The notes under the pieces: model-generated
What the model saw: only the letters and a program-made list of their open reading frames with translations
Told to the model about the DNA's origin: nothing
Database searches by the model: none
In this document: piece by piece, positions 15,272 to 23,849 of the stretch
How the letters are laid out: every line of letters begins with the position of its first letter
Position numbering within the stretch: position 1 is the stretch's first letter
Translations under genes and position numbers: made by a program
From: Streptomyces cinerochromogenes
GTDB lineage: Bacteria > Actinomycetota > Actinomycetes > Streptomycetales > Streptomycetaceae
Length of the DNA: 64,000 nucleotides
NCBI RefSeq assembly: GCF_014648635.1
Contig: NZ_BMRM01000015.1
Location: forward strand, 124,001 to 188,000
Direction: 5' to 3'

Positions 15272-18200
15272 ATGACGCGAGCCGAGCAGCCAACGGCCCA
15301 CACCACAGCACCGGACGACGCCCTGGTCGCGGACTCCCGCGAGCGCGCCGTCCGTTCCCTGCTGCGCCGACCGCAGTTGAGGCGCCTGTGGAGCGCGCAG
15401 CTGGTGAGCGGTGTCGGCGACACCCTGTCCCTCCTCGTGCTGGTCCTCCTGGTCCTCCAGGCGGCCATAGCCGAGGGTGCCTTCGGCGGTGGGTACCGAG
15501 GCGTGGCGTTCGCAGTGGCGACCGTCTTCGCGGCCCGTATCCTCGCCGCGCTGCTCTTCGGCGCCGTACTCCTGGGCCCGCTGACCTCGCTCACCGCCCA
15601 GGAGGGCCCGCTCGACCGCCGCTGGACCATGGTCGGCGCCGACGGCCTGCGCGCCGCCCTGCTGATCGTCGCGCCCCTGTGGATCGACTGGACGCAGGAC
15701 AACGCGCTCGCCGTCCTGCTGGTCACCGCCTTCGTCACCGGCGTCGCCGAGCGGCTGTGGACCGTGTGCCGCGAGAGCGCCGCCCCCGCCCTGCTGCCGG
15801 GCCCGCCCCCGGAGGGCGCGACGGTACGACCGCTTCCGGACCACCTGGACGCGCTGCGCCGCCTGTCGCTGCGGACGACCTTCCTGGCGGTGCCGCTGGC
15901 AGCCGCCGCCCTGGTCGTCGCCGCCCTGCTGAACAATCTGCTGGGCACGGGCGTGGCCTGGTTCGACCAGCACCAGGCGGCCCTCGGGTCGTATGTGGCG
16001 GCGGGCCTCTTCGCCGCCTCGCTCTCCGTTCTGACCTACCTGGAACTGCCCGACACGCGCACCCCGCGCGCGCGGTCCCCGCTGGAGGGCCTGCGCCGGC
16101 CGCGTACCGGAACCGGCGTCGACAAGGGCCGTACGGGCGCCATCCCGCTGCTCGTCCCGGCCTGCGCCGGAGTCGCCGGCGCGATCGCCGCGGCCGTCTC
16201 CGTGTGCGTGCTGCACGCCAAGGACCTCGGCGGCGGCCCGGTGCTCTACGGCCTGCTGGTGCTGGGCCTGACCGGCGGTGTCGTCGCCGGTATCCGTACC
16301 GCCCCCGCGCTGCTGCCCTCGCTCTCCCGCCGCCGCCTCCTGGCCCTGGCGATCGCCGTCACCGGCATCGCGCTGCTGGCCGCCGGGCTGGTTCCGGACG
16401 TCACCACGGTCCTGCTGATCGTCACGCTGGCCGGTGCCGCCGCGGGCGTGGCCGCCAACACCGGGCACACCCTGCTCGACCAGGAGACCGAGGACTACCG
16501 CAGGGCACGCACCACCGAGCACCTGCACGCGGTGGTCCGCGTCTTCATAGCGCTCGGCGCTCTGATCGCGCCCCTGGTCGCCGCGCTGATCGGCCCGCAC
16601 CGGCTGGAGAACGGCAGGTTCGTCTTCGCGCACGGCGGTGCCGCCTTCACCCTGATGCTCGTCGGCGCGCTGCTCCTGCCGGTGGCCGCGCTGGTGCTCG
16701 CCAAGGTCGACGACCGCTCCGGCGTACCGCTGCGCCAGGACCTCAAGGACGCCCTGCTCGGCGGCGACGACCCGGTCACCGCCCCGGCGGCCAGCGGCTT
16801 CTTCATCGCCCTGGAGGGCGGCGACGGCGCCGGCAAGTCCACCCAGGCCGAGGCCCTCGCCGAGTGGATCCGCGGCAAGGGCCACGAGGTCGTGCTCACC
16901 CGAGAGCCCGGCGCCACCCCGGTGGGCAAGCGGCTCCGCTCGATCCTGCTGGACGTCTCCTCGGCGGGCCTGTCGCACCGCGCGGAGGCGCTGCTGTACG
17001 CCGCCGACCGCGCCGAGCACGTCGACACGGTCGTACGCCCCGCCCTGGAGCGCGGCGCCGTGGTGATCTCCGACCGGTACATCGACTCCTCCGTCGCCTA
17101 CCAGGGCGCCGGCCGAGACCTGTCCCCGACCGAGATCGCCCGCATCAACCGCTGGGCCACCAACGGGCTCGTCCCGCACCTCACCGTCCTGCTGGACGTC
17201 TCCCCGGAGACCGCCCGCGAGCGGTTCACCGAGGCGCCGGACCGGCTGGAGTCGGAGCCGGCCGAGTTCCACGCGCGCGTGCGGGCCGGTTTCCTCACGC
17301 TCGCCGCCTCCGACCCCGGCCGCTACCTGGTCGTGGACGCAGGGCAGGAGCCCGAGGCCGTCACCACCGTGATCCGGCACCGCCTGGACACCGTGCTGCC
17401 GCTCTCCGAGGCCGAGATCAAGGCCCAGGAGGAAGCCCGCAGGAAGGCCGAGGAGGAGGCCCGCCGCAAGGCCGAGGAAGAGGCCGCCCGCAAGGCCGAG
17501 GAGGAGCGCCTGGAGCGCGAGCGCCAGGAGCAGCTCGCCCGCCTGCGCGCCGAGGAAGAGGAGCGCAAGCGCCGCGAGCTGGAGGAGGCGCAGCGGCGCG
17601 AGGCCGAACGGCAGGCGGAGGAGGCCCGGCAGCGAGCCGAGGAAGCGCGCCGGCGCGCGGAGGAGGAGCGGCAGCGGCTGCTCGCCGAGGAGAAGGCACG
17701 CGCCGAGGAGGAGGCCCGTCGCAGGGCCGAGGAGGAGCGGCGCCGCAAGCAGGCCGAGGAGGAGGCCAGGCTGCGGGCCGAGGAGGAGGCGCGGCAGGCG
17801 CGGCTGCGTGCCGAGGAAGAAGCCCGGCAGGCGCGGTTGCGTGCCGAGGAGGAGGCCCGGCGTCTGGAGGCGCAGCGCAAGGCCGAGGAGGCGCTGCTGC
17901 GCGCCGAGGAGGCCCGTCGGCAGGCCGCCGAGGCCGCGGCGGCAGCCGACGCGGCGGCCCGCAGGCCCAGCGCCCCCCTGCCCAAGGCGCCGGGCGTGGT
18001 CCCCGACGCGGCGACGGTCCCCACGCCGGTGGTGTCGCCCGAGGCGGCCGCGCGCGGCACGGACACGCGGGGCACGGACGACGAGACGAGGGTGCTGCGG
18101 CCCGTGCGCGAGGAGCGCGGCGGTCCTGCCGACTCGGAGAGTGGTCCTGCCGACTCCGAGATGACCGCCGAGCTGCCGCAGCCACCGGCGCCCTCCGGGC

Positions 18201-18652
18201 CGGCCGACGAGACCGCCGTACTGCCGCAGGTGCCATCGGTGCCGCCGGGCGCGGCGGACGAGACGGCCGTGCTGCCGCCGGTGTCCGTCGACGAGACGGC
18301 CGAGCTGCCCTCGGTGGCCCCGGGCGCGGCCGACGAGACCGCCGTCCTGCCACCCGTACGGAGCGACGCCCCGACGGACCGGGTGCCGCCCGGCTTCTTC
18401 CGCGACGAGCGGCCCGCCCCGGACCCCGACGGCTCCGAGCCCCGCACACGTGAGATGCCCCGGATCGACGCCGACGGCACCACGCGCGGCCGGCCGCGCT
18501 CCGACTGGGCCGAGGAGACCCCCTTGGACGACCTGCCCACACTCGCCGACGAGCTGCTGGGCTCGTACGACGAGGGCGAGCACGGCGACCAGCCCGGCGG
18601 CGAGGAACAGGGCCGCAAGGGCGGCGGCCGCGGCCGGGGCCGCCGAGGCTGA
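15272..18652 (+). CDS. tmk: Membrane-fused thymidylate kinase with long coiled-coil tail
   Basis: A 1126-residue fusion. Residues 1-485 are an MFS-like membrane domain of about 10-12 helices. Residues 508-710 form a dTMP kinase: P-loop EGGDGAGKST (515-524), DRY-type motif VVISDRYIDSSVAYQGAGR, and ending near LVVDAGQEPEAV. It phosphorylates dTMP to dTDP. Residues about 713-888 are a continuous charged coiled coil of RAEEEARR-type repeats. The rest is a disordered acidic tail repeating DETAVLPPV-like units. Ordinary Tmk is about 210 residues. The only dTMP kinase in the window is this fusion, next to holB as in many bacteria. The ATG lies 6 nt after TAGGCT and lacks a ribosome-binding site. Confidence 0.93.
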   Translation: MTRAEQPTAHTTAPDDALVADSRERAVRSLLRRPQLRRLWSAQLVSGVGDTLSLLVLVLLVLQAAIAEGAFGGGYRGVAFAVATVFAARILAALLFGAVLLGPLTSLTAQEGPLDRRWTMVGADGLRAALLIVAPLWIDWTQDNALAVLLVTAFVTGVAERLWTVCRESAAPALLPGPPPEGATVRPLPDHLDALRRLSLRTTFLAVPLAAAALVVAALLNNLLGTGVAWFDQHQAALGSYVAAGLFAASLSVLTYLELPDTRTPRARSPLEGLRRPRTGTGVDKGRTGAIPLLVPACAGVAGAIAAAVSVCVLHAKDLGGGPVLYGLLVLGLTGGVVAGIRTAPALLPSLSRRRLLALAIAVTGIALLAAGLVPDVTTVLLIVTLAGAAAGVAANTGHTLLDQETEDYRRARTTEHLHAVVRVFIALGALIAPLVAALIGPHRLENGRFVFAHGGAAFTLMLVGALLLPVAALVLAKVDDRSGVPLRQDLKDALLGGDDPVTAPAASGFFIALEGGDGAGKSTQAEALAEWIRGKGHEVVLTREPGATPVGKRLRSILLDVSSAGLSHRAEALLYAADRAEHVDTVVRPALERGAVVISDRYIDSSVAYQGAGRDLSPTEIARINRWATNGLVPHLTVLLDVSPETARERFTEAPDRLESEPAEFHARVRAGFLTLAASDPGRYLVVDAGQEPEAVTTVIRHRLDTVLPLSEAEIKAQEEARRKAEEEARRKAEEEAARKAEEERLERERQEQLARLRAEEEERKRRELEEAQRREAERQAEEARQRAEEARRRAEEERQRLLAEEKARAEEEARRRAEEERRRKQAEEEARLRAEEEARQARLRAEEEARQARLRAEEEARRLEAQRKAEEALLRAEEARRQAAEAAAAADAAARRPSAPLPKAPGVVPDAATVPTPVVSPEAAARGTDTRGTDDETRVLRPVREERGGPADSESGPADSEMTAELPQPPAPSGPADETAVLPQVPSVPPGAADETAVLPPVSVDETAELPSVAPGAADETAVLPPVRSDAPTDRVPPGFFRDERPAPDPDGSEPRTREMPRIDADGTTRGRPRSDWAEETPLDDLPTLADELLGSYDEGEHGDQPGGEEQGRKGGGRGRGRRG

Positions 18653-18957
18653 CCGGCGGGTGCCTTCCGAGAGGGAGGGCGGGAGCGGACCGGGCTGCCC
18701 GGGCGCCGCCGCGGAAGGGCACCGGTGCTCGCGGTTGACGGGCCCCGGTGCGCGCGGGCCCCGGTGCGCGCGGGCCCCGGTGCGCGCGGGCACCGGGGAG
18801 GGCCGGCGTGGAGGAGGGGTTGCCGCGCGCCGGTGATCCGGGGAGCGTCGGCTTGGTCACCCCCGGCCCCTCACCCCTCCGCGACCGCCCCCGTTGTCAG
18901 TGCCCACCCCCACAATGGATGCGTGAGGCGGAGTGTGACGGAAGGGCGGCGTGACCC
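18653..18957. other. Intergenic region between tmk and holB with 16-bp tandem repeats
   Basis: No gene is seen. Three perfect copies of a 16-bp G/C unit lie at 18740-18755, 18756-18771 and 18772-18787, followed by a truncated copy. They are too short and too close to be a CRISPR array. Confidence 0.7.
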
Positions 18958-20163
18958 GTGAGCGTGTGGGACGACCTCGTCGGGCAGGAGAAGGTGAGCG
19001 CGGTGCTCGACGCCGCCGCGCGGGACGCCGACGCCCTCGTCACGGCCGCTGCCGCGGCCGAACCGCTGCCCGAGGCGTCGAAGATGACGCACGCGTGGCT
19101 GTTCACGGGCCCGCCCGGCGCGGGCCGGAACCAGGCGGCGCGGGCCTTCGCCGCCGCCCTGCAGTGCGTGAGCCCCGACCGCGCCCTCGGCGGCGCCCCC
19201 GGCTGCGGCTTCTGCGACGGCTGCCACACCGCGCTGCTCGGCACCCACGCGGACGTCACGACGGTCGCCGCGGTCGGCGCCGAGATCCTGGTCAAGGACA
19301 TGCGGGACACGGTCCGCAAGTCGTTCACCGCCCCGGCGAACGGCCGCTGGCAGATCATCCTGGTCGAGGACGCCGAGCGGCTGAACGAGAAGTCGGCCAA
19401 CGCCGTCCTCAAGGCGGTGGAGGAGCCCGCCCCCCGTACGGTCTGGCTGCTGTGCGCCCCCTCCATCGAGGACGTCCTGCCGACCATCCGCTCCCGCTGC
19501 CGCCACCTGAACCTGCGCACGCCCTCCGTCGAGGCGGTCGCCGACATGCTCGTACGGCGTGACGGCATCGAGCCGGAGGTCGCCGCCTCGGTCGCCCGGG
19601 CCACTCAGGGCCATGTCGACCGGGCCCGCCGCCTGGCCACCGACCCGGCCGCCCGCGAGCGCCGTGCCGCCGTGCTGAAGCTGCCGCTGCGGCTGGACGA
19701 GGTCGGCGCCTGTCTCCGGGCCGCCCAGGAACTGGTCGACGCGGCTGCCGAGGACGCCAAGCAGCTCGCCGAGGAGATGGACGGCAAGGAGACCGAGGAG
19801 CTGAAGGCGGCGCTCGGCGCGGTCCAGGGCGGCCGGATGCCGCGCGGTACGGCGGGGGTGATGAAGGACCTGGAGGACATGCAGAAGCGCCGCAAAACCC
19901 GTACGCAGCGCGACAGCCTGGACGTCGCCCTCGGCGACCTCACGGCCTTCTACCGCGACGTCCTCGCCCTGCAACTCGGCACGCGCGTGGCGATCGCGAA
20001 CGCCGACGCCGAGGACGCCCTGGAGAGGCTGGCCCGCGCCAGCACCCCGGAGTCCACGCTCCGCCGCATCGAGGCGATCGCCGCGTGCCGCGAGGCCCTG
20101 GACCGGAATGTGGCGCCGCTGCTGGCGGTGGAGGCGATGACGATGGCCCTGCGAGCGGGGTGA
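18958..20163 (+). CDS. holB: DNA polymerase III delta-prime subunit
   Basis: A 401-residue clamp-loader subunit. The N-terminus SVWDDLVGQEKVSAVLDAA is typical. The P-loop is degenerate (GPPGAGRNQAA, Arg-Asn replacing Lys-Ser/Thr), as expected for delta-prime, which does not hydrolyse ATP. The zinc module is seen in CVSPDRALGGAPGCGFCDGC. The sensor region VEDAERLNEKSANAVLKAVEEP is conserved and TIRSRC is the SRC motif. The GTG start at 18958 has AAGGG about 11 nt upstream. It follows tmk on the same strand, the common order tmk-holB. Confidence 0.94.
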   Translation: MSVWDDLVGQEKVSAVLDAAARDADALVTAAAAAEPLPEASKMTHAWLFTGPPGAGRNQAARAFAAALQCVSPDRALGGAPGCGFCDGCHTALLGTHADVTTVAAVGAEILVKDMRDTVRKSFTAPANGRWQIILVEDAERLNEKSANAVLKAVEEPAPRTVWLLCAPSIEDVLPTIRSRCRHLNLRTPSVEAVADMLVRRDGIEPEVAASVARATQGHVDRARRLATDPAARERRAAVLKLPLRLDEVGACLRAAQELVDAAAEDAKQLAEEMDGKETEELKAALGAVQGGRMPRGTAGVMKDLEDMQKRRKTRTQRDSLDVALGDLTAFYRDVLALQLGTRVAIANADAEDALERLARASTPESTLRRIEAIAACREALDRNVAPLLAVEAMTMALRAG

Positions 20164-20461
20164 GGCGAGGCCGGCCCCGGCCGTCGCGCCCGCGCACCCG
20201 TTAGGCACCGCGCACCTGTTCCACCCCGTGCATCGCCCCGCCCTTCGCCTCCTTGCCTCCCTGACCCTCCGCCGCTCTTCTGCCCCTGCCCCTGCCCCTG
20301 CCCGTGTCCGTGTCCCTGTTCCCTGTACCTGTACCGGTCCCCTGGACCTCGTAGTCCCTCGTACGGGCGACACAGCCCCGCGCCCACCCCCCCATCCTCC
20401 GTACGAGCCCATAAACACCACGCACAGCACCCAATGCATCGCGCAGCGTTACGCTCGTGCG

Positions 20462-22123
20462 ATGCAGACCAGGCCAACCCCCCACCCGCCCCGTCGGCAC
20501 CGCAGCACCAGCACCCGCACCGGCACCACTACCCGCACCGGCACTCGCACCCGTGCCCTGCCCCGGCCGGTGTTCCGCCTGACGGCCGGTTTCCTCGCGG
20601 CTGCCGCGCTGCTCGTGTCGGCCTGCTCCCCCGGGAACTCGACCACAGCGGCGGGCGGGACCGTGGAGGCGGCGCTCGCCGCGCTGCCGCGTTCGACGCC
20701 GTCGGCACTGACGCCGTACTACGCCCAGCGGCTGCGGTGGCGCGACTGCGGTGCCCCCGGGTTTCAGTGCGCGACGATGAAGGCCCCGCTGGAGTACGAC
20801 AAGCCCGACGCGGGGGACATCCGGCTCGCCGTAGCCCGCAAGAAGGCCACCGGCAAGGCCGAGCCGCTCGGCTCGCTGCTGGTCAACCCGGGCGGTCCGG
20901 GCGGTTCGGCGGTCCAGTACCTCCAGCAGTACGCCGGCGTCGGCTACCCGGAGGAGATCCGCGCCCGTTACGACATGGTGGCGATGGACCCGCGGGGCGT
21001 CGCCCGCAGCGAGCCCGTCGAATGCCTCGGCGGACGGCAGATGGACGCGTACACGGAGACGGACCAGACCCCGGACGACCAGAGGGAGCGGGACGCGCTG
21101 GTCGCGGCCGACCGGAAGTTCGCGGAGAGCTGCGGGGCCCGCTCGGCGCGGCTGCTGCGGCACGTCTCCACCGTCGAGGCGGCACGCGACATGGACATCC
21201 TGCGGGCGGCGCTGGGCGACCGGAAACTGAACTACGTCGGGGCGTCGTACGGCACCTTCCTGGGGGCGACGTACGCCGGACTCTTCCCCGAGCGGGTCGG
21301 CCGGATGGTGCTGGACGGGGCGATGGACCCGTCCCTGAACGCGCGCAGGCTGAACCTCGACCAGACGGCGGGCTTCGAGACGGCGTTCCGGGCCTTCGCG
21401 AAGGACTGCGTACGGCACTCCGACTGCCCGCTCGGCGGGAGGGGCACGACACCCGCGCAGGTCGGTGAGCACCTGGAGGCGTTCTTCCGCAAGCTGGACG
21501 CCCACCCCGTCCCGGCGGGCGACGCGGACGGCCGCAAGCTGGGGGAGGCGCTGGCCACCACCGCGGTGATCGCGTCGATGTACGACGAGGGGGCGTGGGA
21601 GCAGCTGCGTGAGGCGCTGACCTCGGCGATGAAGGAGAACGACGGCGCCGGTCTGCTGGCCCTCTCCGACAGCTACTACGAACGGGACGCGAACGGCCAC
21701 TACAGCAATCTGATGATGGCCAACGCCGCCGTGAACTGCCTGGACCTGCCGCCGGCCTTCACCGGCCCCGAGGGCGTCCAAAAGGCGCTCCCCGAGTTCG
21801 AGAAGGCGTCCCCGGTCTTCGGCCAGGGCCTGGCCTGGGCCGCGTTGTCCTGCACGTACTGGCCGGTGCGGGCGACGGGCGAGCCGCACCGCATCGAGGC
21901 GAAGGGGGCGGCGCCGATCGTGGTGGTCGGCACGGTCCGCGACCCCGCGACCCCGTACCGCTGGGCCCGCTCCCTGGCCGCCCAGCTCTCCTCCGGCCGC
22001 CTCCTCACCTACGACGGCGACGGCCACACGGCGTACGGCCGGGGCAGCGCCTGCATCGACAGGGCGATCGACACCTACCTCCTCCACGGCACCCCGCCAC
22101 CCCCGGGAAAGCGCTGCTCATAG
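20462..22123 (+). CDS. Secreted lipoprotein alpha/beta hydrolase (tripeptidyl aminopeptidase type)
   Basis: A 553-residue protein. The N-terminus is a long Arg/Thr-rich leader (STSTRTGTTTRTGTRTR) before a hydrophobic segment ending in lipobox VSAC. The alpha/beta hydrolase core has LLVNPGGPGGSA (oxyanion strand), nucleophile Ser in YVGASYGTFLG, and a C-terminal TAP-like domain with Asp in VVGTVRDPATPY and His in YDGDGHTAYGRG. This matches the SlpD/SlpE/Tap peptidase family, which removes N-terminal peptides outside the cell; substrate is not known. ATG 20462 lies 6 nt after TACGCT (20450-20455), a leaderless pattern. In-frame upstream sequence from 20228 is repetitive and was excluded. Confidence 0.87.
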   Translation: MQTRPTPHPPRRHRSTSTRTGTTTRTGTRTRALPRPVFRLTAGFLAAAALLVSACSPGNSTTAAGGTVEAALAALPRSTPSALTPYYAQRLRWRDCGAPGFQCATMKAPLEYDKPDAGDIRLAVARKKATGKAEPLGSLLVNPGGPGGSAVQYLQQYAGVGYPEEIRARYDMVAMDPRGVARSEPVECLGGRQMDAYTETDQTPDDQRERDALVAADRKFAESCGARSARLLRHVSTVEAARDMDILRAALGDRKLNYVGASYGTFLGATYAGLFPERVGRMVLDGAMDPSLNARRLNLDQTAGFETAFRAFAKDCVRHSDCPLGGRGTTPAQVGEHLEAFFRKLDAHPVPAGDADGRKLGEALATTAVIASMYDEGAWEQLREALTSAMKENDGAGLLALSDSYYERDANGHYSNLMMANAAVNCLDLPPAFTGPEGVQKALPEFEKASPVFGQGLAWAALSCTYWPVRATGEPHRIEAKGAAPIVVVGTVRDPATPYRWARSLAAQLSSGRLLTYDGDGHTAYGRGSACIDRAIDTYLLHGTPPPPGKRCS

Positions 22124-22132
22124 CCCCTCCCG

Positions 22133-22162
22133 CCGGCCCCGGAACCCCCGCTCCGGGGCCGG
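22133..22162 (+). terminator. Terminator after the hydrolase gene
   Basis: A perfect 11-bp stem, CCGGCCCCGGA (22133-22143) with its complement at 22152-22162, and an 8-nt loop, 9 bp after the stop. Confidence 0.8.
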
Positions 22163-22230
22163 TACGAAGCACCCCCGGAAACTGTGTAGACTTACCGACG
22201 TTGCCGATCGCACCATGGTGCAGGCAGCAC

Positions 22231-22307
22231 GCCGCTTTAGCTCAGATGGCCAGAGCAACGCACTCGTAATGCGTAGGTCTCGGGTTCGAATCCCGAAAGC
22301 GGCTCCA
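22231..22307 (+). tRNA. tRNA-Thr (anticodon CGT)
   Basis: A complete cloverleaf. The acceptor GCCGCTT (22231-22237) pairs with AAGCGGC (22297-22303). The anticodon stem ACGCA/TGCGT encloses loop CTCGTAA with anticodon CGT (22265-22267), which reads ACG. The T-loop is GTTCGAATC. A CCA end is encoded (22305-22307). A likely -10 TAGACT lies at 22187-22192. Confidence 0.96.
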
Positions 22308-22310
22308 CTG

Positions 22311-22350
22311 AAGCCCAGCCCAGACATTGTCTGAGCTGGGCTTTCTCGTT
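22311..22350 (+). terminator. Terminator after tRNA-Thr
   Basis: AAGCCCAGC (22311-22319) pairs with GCTGGGCTT (22335-22343), with CAGA/TCTG continuing the stem inward, followed by TTTCTCGTT. Confidence 0.85.
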
Positions 22351-22515
22351 CAGCGGACGCGACGGCGGCGCCGCGCACGGGCCGCACGGCCGTCCGTGGT
22401 CTCAATTTTTCCCCGTGCGGCGAACCCGCGGACCTGAGGCAACATCTTGGTGAACAGCGGGCAGCGCGCGTTCGGGGCGCGCTGCCTTCGCCGACCGGAT
22501 GGGGTGAGGGACGTG

Positions 22516-23406
22516 ATGGAGCCGAGGATCGCGGTCGCGGTGGTGACCATGGGCAACCGGCCCGCCGAGGTCGACGCCCTGCTGGAGTCCGTGGCCAAGC
22601 AGGACCTCGCCCCCGCCCGGATCGTGATCGTCGGCAACGGCTGCCGGCTGCCCGAGTTCGCCCGCCGGCTGTCCCTGCCCGGCGAGGTCACCACCCTCGA
22701 CGTGGAGGAGAACCTCGGCTGCCCGGGCGGCCGGAACGTCGCGCTCGCCCGGTTGCGGGAGTTCGGGGACGTCGACGTCGTCGTGGAGCTGGACGACGAC
22801 GGGCTGCTCGTCGACGCCGATGTGCTGCGGCGCGTACGGGACCTGTACGCCGCCGATCCGCGCCTCGGCATCGTCGGATTCCGCATCGCCGACGAGCACG
22901 GCGAGACCCAGCAGCGGCACGTGCCCCGTGTGGGCAGGTCCGACCCGATGCACGGCGGTTACGTCACCGGGTTCCTCGGCGGCGGCCACGCCCTGCGCAT
23001 GGCGATGCTCGCCGAGACCGGGGACTGGCCCGCCGAGTTCTTCTTCGCGCACGAGGAGACCGACCTCGCCTGGCGGGCCGCCGACGCCGGCTGGAAGATC
23101 CTTTACGCCCCCGAGCTGCTCCTCCAGCACCCCAAGACCTCCCCGGCCCGCCACGCCATCTACTACCGGGTCAACGCCCGCAACCGCGTCTGGCTCGTCC
23201 GGCGCCGGCTGCCGCTGCCGCTCATCCCGGTGCACCTGGGGCTGTGGACACTCCTCACCCTGGCCCGCACCCGCTCGCTTCCGGGGCTCAAGGCGTGGTT
23301 CGGCGGATTCGCCGAGGGACTGCGGGAACCGGCCGGTGAGCGACGGCCGATGCGCTGGCGGACGGTCTGGCGGCTGACCCGGCTGGGGCGCCCGCCGGTG
23401 ATCTGA
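22516..23406 (+). CDS. Family 2 glycosyltransferase
   Basis: A 296-residue GT-A protein. The N-terminal strand IAVAVVTMGNRPAEVDALL and the nucleotide-binding pattern ENLGCPGGRNVAL are followed by VVVELDDDGLL, the DxD-type metal/nucleotide-sugar site (about residues 90-102). FFFAHEETDLAWRAADAGW is the acceptor-side ED motif. The C-terminus is amphipathic and basic. It probably adds a sugar to a cell-surface or small-molecule acceptor; the acceptor is unknown. ATG 22516 sits 5 nt after GAGGG; a GTG directly before it (22513) and an upstream in-frame start at 22447 are less likely. It is isolated between tRNA-Thr and the SARP gene. Confidence 0.88.
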   Translation: MEPRIAVAVVTMGNRPAEVDALLESVAKQDLAPARIVIVGNGCRLPEFARRLSLPGEVTTLDVEENLGCPGGRNVALARLREFGDVDVVVELDDDGLLVDADVLRRVRDLYAADPRLGIVGFRIADEHGETQQRHVPRVGRSDPMHGGYVTGFLGGGHALRMAMLAETGDWPAEFFFAHEETDLAWRAADAGWKILYAPELLLQHPKTSPARHAIYYRVNARNRVWLVRRRLPLPLIPVHLGLWTLLTLARTRSLPGLKAWFGGFAEGLREPAGERRPMRWRTVWRLTRLGRPPVI

Positions 23407-23849
23407 GCCGCGCGGCGGCGTGCCGCGGCAGAGGGGGGAGAGAAAAGAAAACGGGACGGGGGCCCCGGTCGTTCACCTCCGCCGGCCGGGGCCCTGGTCG
23501 TCCCCGGATCCAGCCTGCGGCGACACTCCCCCGAGTTACGCGTCGTACGCGCGCGCCGTCGGGCCAGATCCGATGGAATGATCACATCAGGATTCGCCAA
23601 CGGATCGCTAACATGTGGCCAACGGTTCGTCGGCAGGCAGCGGTGCGGTTGGCCGGAAGTCGTCCGGAGGCAGCGCCAAGAGGCCGACTGGACCGGCGAA
23701 TTCCGGTGTCGGCCGACGGTCGGCCGACCGGCAGAAGGTGGCGGGAAACCGCCCAGGACGGGGCGGATTTCCGCCAGACGACGGTGGGCACCCGCCCGCC
23801 GCGCAGCGCGGTCGGCCCCGGCCGCGCGGGAAGGCAGTGGAGCGGCGTG
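23407..23849. other. Intergenic region upstream of the AfsR-like gene
   Basis: After the glycosyltransferase terminator (23460-23494) about 350 bp remain before the SARP gene. The AfsR-like frame stays open upstream to 23613, but the extension has no SARP similarity. No small gene is convincing. The AT-richer part near 23570-23620 may hold the promoter. Confidence 0.5.
23460..23494 (+). terminator. Terminator after the glycosyltransferase gene
   Basis: GGGCCCCGG (23460-23468) pairs with CCGGGGCCC (23486-23494); loop 17 nt. Confidence 0.65.

Noticed and set aside
18740..18797. Short regularly spaced repeats as a possible CRISPR array
   Set aside because: The 16-bp units are directly adjacent without spacers and no cas gene is present.
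22231..22307. tRNA-Thr as an integration site of a mobile element
   Set aside because: No integrase, excisionase or duplicated tRNA 3' end is seen on either side.
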